Made by a program: the position numbers and the translations under genes | Shown: positions 35,882 through 44,646 of the stretch, piece by piece | Layout: each line of letters starts with the position of its first letter | How positions within the stretch are numbered: position 1 is the first letter of the stretch | Notes under the pieces: model-generated | Seen by the model: the letters and a program-made list of their open reading frames with translations, nothing else | Told to the model about the DNA's origin: nothing | Database searches by the model: none | DNA from: Bacteroidetes bacterium HGW-Bacteroidetes-8 | GTDB taxonomy: Bacteria; Bacteroidota; Bacteroidia; Bacteroidales; UBA932 | DNA: 64,000 nucleotides | Direction of reading: 5' to 3' | Assembly: GCA_002840895.1 (NCBI GenBank) | Contig: PHCZ01000001.1 | Location: 476,278 to 540,277, forward strand

Positions 35882-37321
35882 CTATTGAACCCCTCCCACT
35901 GTAAGTTTTTTTACCAAAACAGAGGGCATACCACACGAAACTGCACAATATTGCTCTTTTCCACAACTCCAGGTTGCATTATCAATACGGAAGTTATCTG
36001 CAACCGCAACTATATCTGCAAGGGCCTCTGGACCGTTTCCAATAATATTTATATCTTTCACAGGTTGTGTCAGTTTCCCGTTTTCAATCATATAGCCCGA
36101 TTTTACAAAGAAAGTAAAATCTCCTGCACCAATCTGAACCTGTCCGTTTGAGAAGTTATCTGCAAATATTCCACTCTTCACAGATGAAATTATATCTTGT
36201 TCACTTTGACTCCCGTTCTCCATATAGGTTGCTCTCATTCTTGGAAGTGGCATATATCGGAAAGACTCTCTTCTTCCGTTGCCGGTTGGCTCAGTTTTGT
36301 AGTAGGATGCACTTATTCTATCGTGCAGATAGGAGGTGAGAATCCCATTTTTTACCATATATGTCTTTTGTGATGGGACCCCTTCATCATCTATGTTTAA
36401 AGAGCCTCGGTTAAATGGGATAGTCCCGTCATCTACCACAGAGATATCTTCGGAACAGATTTTTTTACCTAGTTTATCTGCAAAGATTGAGGTGTTCTGT
36501 CTATTGAAGTCGGCTTCAAATGCATGACCTATAGCCTCGTGGAGCAGTATTCCTGAACTCCCGGCTCCCATAACAACAGCCATCTCACCACCCTTTGGAT
36601 GAATGGCCTCAAACTGAAATGATGTTTTGCTCACAACCTCCTTTGAAATTTCCCTCACCATATCCTTTGTGAGATACTCATATCCTGCACGGTAACTTCT
36701 CGAGGTGCTTCCATTCTCTACTCTACCTCCGCTCTCCATTATACAGGTAGCAACGATAGAAAACATAGGTCTGATATCTGTTGCCATCACCCCCTGTGAG
36801 TTAAAAAAAAGTATCTTGGTGTTTGAATCCGATATTCTGCCCATAACTTTGCTCACTCTGCTGTCAGCCTCGAATATTGTTGCGTTAAGCTCTTTGAGGA
36901 AGGGTATTTTAAAAGATATGGATAGATCCTCCCACTGGTTTAGTACAGGGTAGTATCCGTTTCTGTTTGTATACTCGTAAAGAGTTTTTATAGAAGTATT
37001 TGCAATTCGATTATCACCTTTAAAGCCACTGGCAATTTGAGATGCTACTTTAGCTGCTCTCTCCATCTCCTCCATTGTGGTAATTTCGGTATATGCATAA
37101 CCTGTCTGGTCTCCATATAGAACTCTCACACCCATCCCGTAATCTATATGACTTCCGGCAGAGTTTACCTCTCCATCCCTTAATGAGATCTCATTTGCCA
37201 AACTATGCTCAAAATAGAGGTCAGCATAGCTGCCCCCCTTTGAAAGTGCAATATTAATAAGCTTTTTAAGATCCTCTGGTGTTACACCAAACAGGGCCAT
37301 TAATGTCTGGATCTGGGTCAT
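35882..37321 (-). CDS. tldD: TldD-family zinc metalloprotease
   Basis: Catalytic subunit of the TldD-TldE protease. The 479-residue protein carries HEAIGHAFEADF (HExxxH, about residues 262-267) for zinc binding and catalysis. Family blocks are YADLYFEHSLANEISLRDGEV, VRVLYGDQTGYAYTE and GAGSSGILLHEAIGH, and a C-terminal GDFTFFVKSGYMIENGKLTQPVKDINIIGNG that pairs with the equivalent stretch of TldE. The start at 37321 fits the family N-terminus. It is divergent from a WYL regulator across 63 nt, so that regulator may control it. Confidence 0.93.
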   Translation of the reverse strand: MTQIQTLMALFGVTPEDLKKLINIALSKGGSYADLYFEHSLANEISLRDGEVNSAGSHIDYGMGVRVLYGDQTGYAYTEITTMEEMERAAKVASQIASGFKGDNRIANTSIKTLYEYTNRNGYYPVLNQWEDLSISFKIPFLKELNATIFEADSRVSKVMGRISDSNTKILFFNSQGVMATDIRPMFSIVATCIMESGGRVENGSTSRSYRAGYEYLTKDMVREISKEVVSKTSFQFEAIHPKGGEMAVVMGAGSSGILLHEAIGHAFEADFNRQNTSIFADKLGKKICSEDISVVDDGTIPFNRGSLNIDDEGVPSQKTYMVKNGILTSYLHDRISASYYKTEPTGNGRRESFRYMPLPRMRATYMENGSQSEQDIISSVKSGIFADNFSNGQVQIGAGDFTFFVKSGYMIENGKLTQPVKDINIIGNGPEALADIVAVADNFRIDNATWSCGKEQYCAVSCGMPSVLVKKLTVGGVQ

Positions 37322-37384
37322 TATAATAATTTACGCAAAGTAATCTAAAAATGGCTAATTTAGCAAACCTAAAACTAAATTACT

Positions 37385-38284
37385 ATGGATCAACCAAAAT
37401 TGGAAAGATTGCTCAGAATAATGCAGTTGATGACAGACCAGAAGAGGCATTACACGATAGAGGAGCTCTCAACTACCCTTGAAATATCTTCCAGGAGCAT
37501 CTATCGTTATATAGATACCTTCGAGAGTGTCGGGTTCATAATTAAGAGAGGCGGCGGTAAGATATGGCTTGCAAAAGAGTCAGGGCACTTTAGAACTATT
37601 GCAGATCTTGTCTACTTTACCGAGGAGGAGGCGTATATAATTAAAAGGGCAATTGAATCTCTGGATATCTCCAATCCTGTTTTAAACGGAATTAAAAGCA
37701 AGCTATATTCATTATACGATTTTGGAAAGGTTGCAGATATTGTAGTCAATAAAAATATCAGCAAGGTTGTAAATACAATTCTGGATGCTATTGCAAATGA
37801 GAAGCAGGTAATATTAAAGAGTTACAGCTCATCTCACAGCGGGAGTGTATCAGATCGTCTGGTAGAGCCCATCCAGTTCGGTCTAAATATGGTGGATGTA
37901 CTCTGCTATGAGATATCCAGCGCTAGCTGTAAAACATTTAAGGTTCAAAGAGTTGCAGAGGTGGTTATTACAGATAAAGATTGGCAGTATGCATCAAGAC
38001 ATAAAAGAATTATTACTGACTCTTTCAGGTTTTCCGGGTTGGATACGTACCCAATTAAATTAAAACTCTCAATGTTGGCTTCCAACCTCTTAAAGGAGGA
38101 GTATCCTCTCTGTGGAGATAAGATCCTTAAGGTAAACGACAATGAATATATCTACGAGGAGCCTGTTTGTAGTTTTGAGGGAGTTGGTCGTTTTGTACTA
38201 GGTTTGTGCAATGAGATAGAGGTTCTGGAGAGTGCAGATTTTGTAGAATTTCTTAACAAAAAGCGAGAGGGCAGCAGATTCTGA
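37385..38284 (+). CDS. WYL-domain transcriptional regulator
   Basis: DNA-binding regulator of 299 residues. An N-terminal helix-turn-helix of the HTH_11 type (about residues 5-58; YTIEELSTTLEISSRSIYRYIDTFESVGF) is followed by a middle region and a C-terminal WYL fold (about residues 135-290). The eponymous W-Y-L triad is not intact: the equivalent strand reads MVDVLCYEISS. WYL domains bind ligands, often nucleic acid or nucleotides. It is divergent from tldD, whose promoter region it shares, and no partner gene follows. The target is unknown. Confidence 0.82.
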   Translation: MDQPKLERLLRIMQLMTDQKRHYTIEELSTTLEISSRSIYRYIDTFESVGFIIKRGGGKIWLAKESGHFRTIADLVYFTEEEAYIIKRAIESLDISNPVLNGIKSKLYSLYDFGKVADIVVNKNISKVVNTILDAIANEKQVILKSYSSSHSGSVSDRLVEPIQFGLNMVDVLCYEISSASCKTFKVQRVAEVVITDKDWQYASRHKRIITDSFRFSGLDTYPIKLKLSMLASNLLKEEYPLCGDKILKVNDNEYIYEEPVCSFEGVGRFVLGLCNEIEVLESADFVEFLNKKREGSRF

Positions 38285-38370
38285 TCTGAACGAAAATTTG
38301 AAATAGCAAAAAAAGTCGGGACTAAGTCTATACAACCTGAATCCCAACTCTAATCTTAAAAGATAACTGC

Positions 38371-38769
38371 TTATCTCCTTCTTCTATTTCTATTGTTATT
38401 GTTTTTTTTATCTTTTTTACCTTTGTTAAAATCCTTGATACTCTTTTCAACGGATCTCATATCGCGATCAAATTCGTGTTTAAAGGAGTCCCATTCATTA
38501 CGACTATTGCCTTTGAAAGAGTCCAGTCTCCTTTTCATATTGTTATTTCTTACCTCAATAACATATACTCTATCTCTTTGATTTGATGATTTCAGGTCGT
38601 TAATCCGCCTCTCATTGTGACTCAGTCTTTGGTTATACTCAATTCTGTAGTCACGGTCCCAGGCTCTTGACCTTACAGGTTGTTGCCTTATGGTGAGACC
38701 ACAACCGGAGAGTATTGTAATGGAAATTAGTATAACTATTACTAACTTATTTGCTATCTTTTTTCCCAT
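38371..38769 (-). CDS. small basic lipoprotein, function unknown
   Basis: 132-residue protein with a lipoprotein signal peptide (KLVIVILISITILSGC, Cys about residue 23). The mature part is very charged: a coiled-coil-like segment with many Arg, Asp and Asn, and a C-terminal tail of Lys, Asn and Arg (KKDKKNNNNRNRRRR). I recognise no domain. The tail could bind DNA, polyanionic surface glycan or lipid phosphates. It is 2 nt after the secreted protein gene upstream, so the two are co-transcribed. Confidence 0.72.
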   Translation of the reverse strand: MGKKIANKLVIVILISITILSGCGLTIRQQPVRSRAWDRDYRIEYNQRLSHNERRINDLKSSNQRDRVYVIEVRNNNMKRRLDSFKGNSRNEWDSFKHEFDRDMRSVEKSIKDFNKGKKDKKNNNNRNRRRR

Positions 38770-38771
38770 TT

Positions 38772-39197
38772 TTAAAAATTATTAGTTGTTAGGATTACAT
38801 CGTAATCGGTATACTGAACACTTGCATCATTCTCTGCAGTGATGAATATCCTTATGGGTTTTATTGATGATACCGTCTCAAATGACGCTTTTAGTTTAGT
38901 TGATAAAAATTTTGTTGCTACCTTTATTTTACCAATATTTTTTGGCATATTGTCTTCTGTCACCATCCATAAAACGTATGCTTGTCTGGGAGGAGAAAGT
39001 CTTTCGGGAGCTGCCAGATTGTCTATATAGACCTTTATCTGATAGTTATTATTCTTATCTTTTCTAACTTTTACCCCTCCCTGTGCCGCAGGTACAATTT
39101 CAGATTTGGAAAATTTTACCCTTTGTGCACAGGCGTTCATCGGGAAAATAAGAATAATAGCCGCTATTACTATTAGAATAGAGTTAATTTTTTTCAT
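38772..39197 (-). CDS. small secreted protein, function unknown
   Basis: 141-residue protein with a signal peptide (MKKINSILIVIAAIILIFPM, cut near NACAQ). The mature part looks beta-rich (VRKDKNNNYQIKVYIDNLAAPERL; QAYVLWMVTEDNMPKNIGKIKVA) and resembles periplasmic or surface beta-sandwich proteins, but I cannot name a family. It is upstream of, and 2 nt from, the basic lipoprotein gene. A strong terminator separates this pair from the OmpA gene, so it needs its own promoter; none is clear. Confidence 0.72.
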   Translation of the reverse strand: MKKINSILIVIAAIILIFPMNACAQRVKFSKSEIVPAAQGGVKVRKDKNNNYQIKVYIDNLAAPERLSPPRQAYVLWMVTEDNMPKNIGKIKVATKFLSTKLKASFETVSSIKPIRIFITAENDASVQYTDYDVILTTNNF

Positions 39198-39235
39198 ATA
39201 ATTTTTTTATTTTTTGTCAAAATTGTTTAACTGTT

Positions 39236-39271
39236 TAAAAAAACCGTTCCGGGAAAATCACCGGAACGGTT
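39236..39271 (-). terminator. rho-independent terminator of the Ig-like/OmpA operon
   Basis: AACCGTTCCGG (39242-39252) and CCGGAACGGTT (39261-39271) form a perfect 11-bp stem with an 8-nt loop. On the minus strand it ends in a T run. It begins 17 nt after the OmpA-protein stop. Confidence 0.88.
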
Positions 39272-39287
39272 AGAAAATCTGGTTTTG

Positions 39288-41231
39288 TTAATTAGGAATG
39301 ATATCAATAATCACAGTCCTGTTGTAGAATCTCTCTTCCGGGAGTTTGTTCTCAAAAGGAGAGTAATTTTCATCGGATCCAAATCCATACACTTCAAATT
39401 TCACATTGTTTCTGCCAAGATTCTTTAGCGCCTTTTCAAGGATAGATTTGACATCCTCTGCTCGCTGAGTCGAGAGATAAATATTATACTCTTCACTTCC
39501 AATTATATCGGTATGGCCGTGAATAATAACCCTTCCGTTCTCTTTAATAAGCGGAGCAACAACATCAGTCAGGAATTTGTCATAAGATTCAACTGCTGTT
39601 GGTTTGTCAAAATCGAAAAGTATGCTAAAACGATAGCCCTCTTCTACAACTGCCTCATTTCTCATTAACTTAAAAGTACTCTCTTTTCGGATTACATTAT
39701 CATCTTTGGTTCTTCCTGTCATTACTGCTTTAAAAGTCCCTTTTTTGTTATCCTTAAGAATTTTGTTGCCAGAAATACTCTCCTGAGATTTGGTAAATGG
39801 ACCATAATGTTGAACAAAACCGGTTTCCTCTGTGATATCAATATCCCAGGATTTAATGATACTTTTACTACCATCCTCTGTCTTGAAGATTATCCTGCTG
39901 TCAATTGGGTCCTGTTCGACTACCGATATTTGTAATGGTGCAAGAAGATTGCCACTATTACTTACAACATCTACCCTCCTGTCACCTTCACGAAGTTGAA
40001 CAAGATATTTGGTTCCTCCCGGTTGCTCCGATGGAAGCAATGGCTGGTTTCTACCCTCTGTTTTGATTCTGTAAGCACCAATTCCAAAGGTGTTAACAAG
40101 GTAATCTTTTACAGATTCTGCATAGCTGAGACCCAGTGCAGATCCATCTCCTGCAGACGCCCCTATAAGGGTAACCTCAAGCGAAGGATTTTGCCTCATC
40201 CGATATCCAAGAATATTTATGATATTACTATAAACAGTAAGCTGCCTTTTAGATCTGTGGGTTACGTCTTTTGGTTCGGGCTCCATAAATTGGCCCTCGT
40301 CAAATTTTAACGCATCTGCCTTGCTCAACTTATTATATCTGGCAGGAATATCTTTAGATCCCTTTTCAAAAAAGATATAATTTCTTAGAGGAAAGGTCTC
40401 TTTAACTACTCTCCTTACCGGAATAACCGCAGGTACTTGAACCGTGAACTGAACATCCCTCTCAGCTACAATAGGTGCTACAGGTACAACCGGAGTAACA
40501 ACAGGAGTATAATAGACCTGGGGCTCCTGTTTTCTTGCTTTGGTTTTACCAAATTTAATTGCAATACCTACCCTTAGAGTTGAAATAGACCAACTCTCAA
40601 TAGATCGGGGATCCTGTCCAAAATATGGCTTAAACATAATAAATGGAGAGAGATTGACCTGGTTTGGGCTATCTTTGGTAGCCAGTGGTATCTCATAACC
40701 TATCCCTACGTGTGTAGACCAGCTATTTTTTTGCATATGACTGAATTCGGAATATACATCTTCCTGAAGTTCCTGCTTATAAAGGAAATTAGATCCAATA
40801 TTGTAGCTGTATCCTGCTCCAAAAAACATATAGAAATTAGATGCAAATGGGGCAATCCTTATGCTAGGGTCGACAGAGAAGTAGCTGATTTTTGAAAAAA
40901 GGTCTGCCGGGCAATTACAGGGAGCCATCACTGTGTGAAACTTCCCACCTTTGCCATCATAACCAATGTTTAGCATAAATCCTAAAACAGGATTTGGTCT
41001 GTACTCCAGAAGCAGTGATGTATACATTCCTGCTCCAAAGCCATTGTGAAAGGCGCCGGGGGCAAGCAATTCTGTATTCAACCTTTGTGTTGTCCCGGTA
41101 TAGGAGTTCAAATTTGCTGCACCGGAGAACCCAAACCATATTTTTGGCTGAGGTCTTATACCCTCCTGTGCCTGTGATGAGAGAGTTATAACTGCCATCA
41201 TCACTATTATTGTCATTATTTTACGTAACAT
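39288..41231 (-). CDS. OmpA-family protein with N-terminal barrel and two OmpA-like modules
   Basis: 647-residue secreted outer-membrane protein. The order is signal peptide (LRKIMTIIVMMAVITLSSQA), a predicted beta-barrel of about 200 residues (WFGFSGAANLNSY to RVGIAIKFGK), a Pro/Val-rich linker (PVVTPVVPVAPIV), a first OmpA-like module (about residues 285-430; YIFFEKGSKDIPARYN to REGDRRVDV), a beta-rich spacer, and a C-terminal OmpA module (about residues 525-647; ILFDFDKPTAVESYDKFL, HGHTDIIGSEEYN, YNRTVIIDI). The C-terminal module has the Asp and Arg that contact diaminopimelate. It is 35 nt after the Ig-like protein gene and shares its terminator. Confidence 0.85.
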   Translation of the reverse strand: MLRKIMTIIVMMAVITLSSQAQEGIRPQPKIWFGFSGAANLNSYTGTTQRLNTELLAPGAFHNGFGAGMYTSLLLEYRPNPVLGFMLNIGYDGKGGKFHTVMAPCNCPADLFSKISYFSVDPSIRIAPFASNFYMFFGAGYSYNIGSNFLYKQELQEDVYSEFSHMQKNSWSTHVGIGYEIPLATKDSPNQVNLSPFIMFKPYFGQDPRSIESWSISTLRVGIAIKFGKTKARKQEPQVYYTPVVTPVVPVAPIVAERDVQFTVQVPAVIPVRRVVKETFPLRNYIFFEKGSKDIPARYNKLSKADALKFDEGQFMEPEPKDVTHRSKRQLTVYSNIINILGYRMRQNPSLEVTLIGASAGDGSALGLSYAESVKDYLVNTFGIGAYRIKTEGRNQPLLPSEQPGGTKYLVQLREGDRRVDVVSNSGNLLAPLQISVVEQDPIDSRIIFKTEDGSKSIIKSWDIDITEETGFVQHYGPFTKSQESISGNKILKDNKKGTFKAVMTGRTKDDNVIRKESTFKLMRNEAVVEEGYRFSILFDFDKPTAVESYDKFLTDVVAPLIKENGRVIIHGHTDIIGSEEYNIYLSTQRAEDVKSILEKALKNLGRNNVKFEVYGFGSDENYSPFENKLPEERFYNRTVIIDIIPN

Positions 41232-41266
41232 AAAATTTTCATTTATAAAGTTTTGTCCTAATCAAC

Positions 41267-44200
41267 TTATGGTTTGGTTACGATACTTGCATCCAGCGTC
41301 ACAGCTGCAATTCTCGTAAGTGCCCTTCCGTTTAAAACGGCACCGGTTGTAAGAGTTATTGACTGATCTGCAAGGATATTTCCATAAAATATGGAGTTTG
41401 TTCCCAACGTAGCCGAAGTTCCAACAATCCAGTAGATATTCTTCGCCTGAGCACCACCGCTCAAAACAACTGATGTTCCTGCCAGGGAGGTTAATGTAGA
41501 CCCCATCTTAAAGATAAAGGTAGCATTTGCGTCACCCTGAGCATCGAGCCATACAGACCCGCTTGAGAGGAGTACAGATGTTGAGTTGACATAGAGTCCT
41601 GGAGTTAGTGTTAATCCGCTTAAATCTCCGGGAAGACTGATAGCACTTGTAGATCTTGACATTCCATCGTTAAATGCAGTTGTAAGATCTAGTTTAGCCT
41701 GTGCAGCTAATGCATTGGCAGCATTGATTACACCGTTCACAATTCCGGGAGGGAAGCCATTTACTGTTCCGGTTGGACTTGTTCCCAAATCTCCGTTAAT
41801 AATTGTCAATCCTGTATTTGATACTCCCGATCCTGCTAATACTGCATAATCACCTGCTGTTCTTAGATCAATACCCATTGGACCTGCAGGGAATGCTGTC
41901 GTAAAGTCCCACTCATAATTACTAATAAGTGTATTTCCGGCAATATCCTTGGCCCCAGTAGTTATAGTTGCACGATAAGTGGTCCCTGGTAACAAATCTG
42001 GATTTGGATTAAAAGTTGCCATCAATCCGCTATATGTTACGGAACCTGCAACAGCTATCAATCCATTTTTAACAGTAAAAGTTATATTATTGATTGATGT
42101 GTTATCCATAAGCTCACTAAAGGTTGCAGTGATATTTGAACTGACGGCAACATTTACTGCGTTAGATAGAGGAGATGTTAAAATTACAGTAGGTCTTGTT
42201 ACATCCGGTAAACTGCCGGTTGTAAAGCTCCAGTTGTAATTTGCAGCCATTGCATTGCCGGTTGCATCTTTAACACCACTTGTAACTGTACAGGTGTAAA
42301 CGGTATTTGGATCCAGGTTAGAATTAGGTATAAATGAACCCTTCATTCCAAAATATGTAACAGATCCGGCAACAGTAACAGCACCCTTTTTAACAGTAAA
42401 GGTTGTGTTATTGAATGTAAGCGGATCCATTGCCTTACTGAACGTAGCAGACACTACCTTATCCAGAGGAACATTAGTTGCTAAGTTCAATGGATCTGTA
42501 GATACTATATATGGTAAAGCACCGGTTGTAAAGCTCCAGGTATAGTTGTTTGCTAAGTTGTTACCTGTTGCATCCTGAACAGCGGATGTTATTGTTCCGG
42601 TGTATAGAGTGCCGGGCAACAATGGAGCATTAGGAGTAAATGTTACGATATTACCGAAATAGGTTATAGTACCCGTAACCGGAGTAGCTCCATTCTTAAT
42701 AGTAACCGTTGCAGCGTTAAGTGTAGATGCGTCCATAGCCTTACTGAAAGTCGCTGTGATGACTTTGCTTATAGCTACATTCACCGCGTTATTCACAGGA
42801 TCTGTTGATACTACTACAGGTACTGCACCCGTTGTAAAGTTCCAATTGTAATTTGCAGCTATTTGGTTACCGGCAATATCTTTAGCTCCTGTTGTAATAG
42901 TTCCGGTGTAAAGTGTGCCCGGAGAAAGAGCAATATTTGGTGTAAATGTTGCAATATTTCCAAAATATGTAACAATACCGGCAATTACAATTGTACCCTG
43001 TTTAACGGCAAATGTTGTTGAATTTATCGATAATGGGTCCATTGCCGTATTGAAAGTTGCAGTAATCTTTTTGTCCAGCTCTACATTCACTGCATTATTG
43101 AGTGGGTCTGTAGAGACTACAAAAGGTAATGCACTTGTTGTAAAGCTCCAGATATAGTTTGCGGCCATTGCATTTCCCCCTTCATCCTTTATGCCGGTGG
43201 TTAATGTACAGGTATAAACTGTGTTTGGATCCATAATGGCAGTCGGAGTAAACGAAGCCTTCATCCCAAGGTATGTCACAGATCCGGCTATTGCAACACC
43301 ACCCTTTTTGACTGTAAATGTTGTGCTGTTTATAGAGGTCATATCCATCGCCTTGTTGAATGTGGCAGAGATGACCTTGTCACGATCGACGTTTACTGCT
43401 TCATTGATTGGATCTGTAGATATAACAAGAGGTAAATTTCCAGTAGTAAAACTCCAGATATAGTTTGCAGGAAGTTTATTCCCCGTTAAATCTTTAGCAT
43501 CACTTGTTATAGTTGCGCTGTAAAGAGTGCTTGGCAGCAGTGGCACAGATGGAGTAAATGTTACGATATTTCCAAAATATGTAACAGTTCCGGGAACAAC
43601 ATTCAGCCCCTGTTTAATAGTAAATGTAGTGCTGTTTAGAGTTGTTGCATCCATAGGTTTGCTGAATGTAGCCGAAATGATCTTAGTCAACGATACATTT
43701 ACTGCATTGTTAACAGGATCAGTTGAGATTACAAGTGGTAAGGTTCCGGTATTAAAACTCCACACATAATTACTCATTATTGCATTACCCAGAACATCCT
43801 TTGCTCCGGTTGTGATTGTTCCTGTGTAAACTGTGTTTGCCGTGAAGTTTGTAGTCGGGGTAAACATAGCCGTGTTACCGGAATAAGTTATAACACCAGG
43901 AACTGGAGTAACACCTTGTGTAATAAGGAATGTTCCCGAATTAATTGACGAAATACCCATAGGCTTGCTAAAAAGCACAGAGACTACCTTGCCCAGTGGA
44001 ACTCCGGAGGCACCATTTGCAGGATCTGTTGAGACAACTGCAGGCGCACTGCCGGTGGTGAAGTTCCATACATAGTCTTCTACCATTGAGCTTTTTGCCG
44101 GGTCTTTCGCCCCTTTTGTAATTGTTGCCGTATAAGCTGTATTGGCAACAAGATTAACCGCGGGGCTAAAAACAGCAACTACTCCCGAATATGTCACAGT

Positions 44201-44563
44201 CCCCGGGATAAATGTGCTTCCTTGCTTTAGTGTAAAGGTTGTTGTGTTTATTGTCAAACCATCCATCGCCTCGTTAAAGGTTGCCGATATCTGTTTGTTA
44301 AGAAGAACATCAGAGGCTCCATTCGCAGGATCTGTAGAGATAACTTCGGGACAAATTCCCTTTATCTCTCCTGTAAAATCGTCTTTTCTGCATTGCCATA
44401 AAAACACAGTAAGCAAAAGAGTTACTATCCATATTCCTCGGAATACTTTTACGATACTTTTGCTTTTGTTGTGAATTCTCTCTTTAAGTTTTTTGGGCTG
44501 GTTCTCCCAGTTACCGCTGATCTTAAAGTTATCATCAGCTAATTTTTGCTTTGTACTCATCAT
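41267..44563 (-). CDS. Ig-like (Big_5) repeat protein with DUF3494 ice-binding-like domain
   Basis: 1098-residue cell-surface protein. It has a basic N-terminus, one hydrophobic segment ending in a candidate lipidation site (WIVTLLLTVFLWQC, Cys 58, poor lipobox), eight Big_5 repeats of about 102 residues (about 70-889; each starts near STDPxNxAxNV and holds ISATFxKAMD and ATITTGAKDxxGN), and a DUF3494 domain (about 890-1098; DYAVLAGSGVSNTG, GDLGTSPTG, GNILADQSITLTTGA, NGRALTRIAAVTLD). DUF3494 is the beta-solenoid fold of ice-binding proteins but is also found as an adhesin tip in non-cold bacteria. The extended stalk plus tip suggests an adhesin. Ice binding itself is not shown. Confidence 0.86.
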   Translation of the reverse strand: MMSTKQKLADDNFKISGNWENQPKKLKERIHNKSKSIVKVFRGIWIVTLLLTVFLWQCRKDDFTGEIKGICPEVISTDPANGASDVLLNKQISATFNEAMDGLTINTTTFTLKQGSTFIPGTVTYSGVVAVFSPAVNLVANTAYTATITKGAKDPAKSSMVEDYVWNFTTGSAPAVVSTDPANGASGVPLGKVVSVLFSKPMGISSINSGTFLITQGVTPVPGVITYSGNTAMFTPTTNFTANTVYTGTITTGAKDVLGNAIMSNYVWSFNTGTLPLVISTDPVNNAVNVSLTKIISATFSKPMDATTLNSTTFTIKQGLNVVPGTVTYFGNIVTFTPSVPLLPSTLYSATITSDAKDLTGNKLPANYIWSFTTGNLPLVISTDPINEAVNVDRDKVISATFNKAMDMTSINSTTFTVKKGGVAIAGSVTYLGMKASFTPTAIMDPNTVYTCTLTTGIKDEGGNAMAANYIWSFTTSALPFVVSTDPLNNAVNVELDKKITATFNTAMDPLSINSTTFAVKQGTIVIAGIVTYFGNIATFTPNIALSPGTLYTGTITTGAKDIAGNQIAANYNWNFTTGAVPVVVSTDPVNNAVNVAISKVITATFSKAMDASTLNAATVTIKNGATPVTGTITYFGNIVTFTPNAPLLPGTLYTGTITSAVQDATGNNLANNYTWSFTTGALPYIVSTDPLNLATNVPLDKVVSATFSKAMDPLTFNNTTFTVKKGAVTVAGSVTYFGMKGSFIPNSNLDPNTVYTCTVTSGVKDATGNAMAANYNWSFTTGSLPDVTRPTVILTSPLSNAVNVAVSSNITATFSELMDNTSINNITFTVKNGLIAVAGSVTYSGLMATFNPNPDLLPGTTYRATITTGAKDIAGNTLISNYEWDFTTAFPAGPMGIDLRTAGDYAVLAGSGVSNTGLTIINGDLGTSPTGTVNGFPPGIVNGVINAANALAAQAKLDLTTAFNDGMSRSTSAISLPGDLSGLTLTPGLYVNSTSVLLSSGSVWLDAQGDANATFIFKMGSTLTSLAGTSVVLSGGAQAKNIYWIVGTSATLGTNSIFYGNILADQSITLTTGAVLNGRALTRIAAVTLDASIVTKP
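41896..44356. repeat. eight tandem ~306-bp repeats inside the Ig-like gene
   Basis: The Big_5 stalk is encoded by eight direct repeats of about 306 nt. Conservation extends to DNA: on the opposite strand, stop-free runs of exactly 243 nt recur at 42915, 43221 and 43527, a spacing of 306 nt each time. The first and eighth repeats are the most diverged. Such arrays can gain or lose units by recombination. Confidence 0.85.
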
Positions 44564-44607
44564 TATTAAGTATTAGTAATATATCTGTAAGGTCGCATTT
44601 AACCTAT

Positions 44608-44630
44608 ATAAAACCATTACAAAAAATGGT
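44608..44630 (-). terminator. possible weak terminator after the AI-2E gene
   Basis: ACCAT (44613-44617) and ATGGT (44626-44630) form a 5-bp stem; on the minus strand it is followed by TTTTATAT. Weak, but it lies 17 nt after the stop. Confidence 0.4.
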
Positions 44631-44646
44631 GGGATTGTTACAAGAT

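Noticed and set aside
34528-37321. TldD/TldE as maturation enzymes of a linked RiPP toxin
   Set aside because: No short precursor-like gene or modification enzyme is visible next to them; the neighbours are nhaC and a WYL regulator.
41896-44356. Regular repeat array that could suggest a CRISPR
   Set aside because: Units are 306 bp, coding, in frame and without short unique spacers; no cas genes are nearby.
41979-44474. Series of plus-strand open frames of about 80-110 codons opposite the Ig-like gene
   Set aside because: They recur every 306 nt exactly with the repeats, have no start context, and encode antisense of the conserved Big_5 strands; they are shadows.
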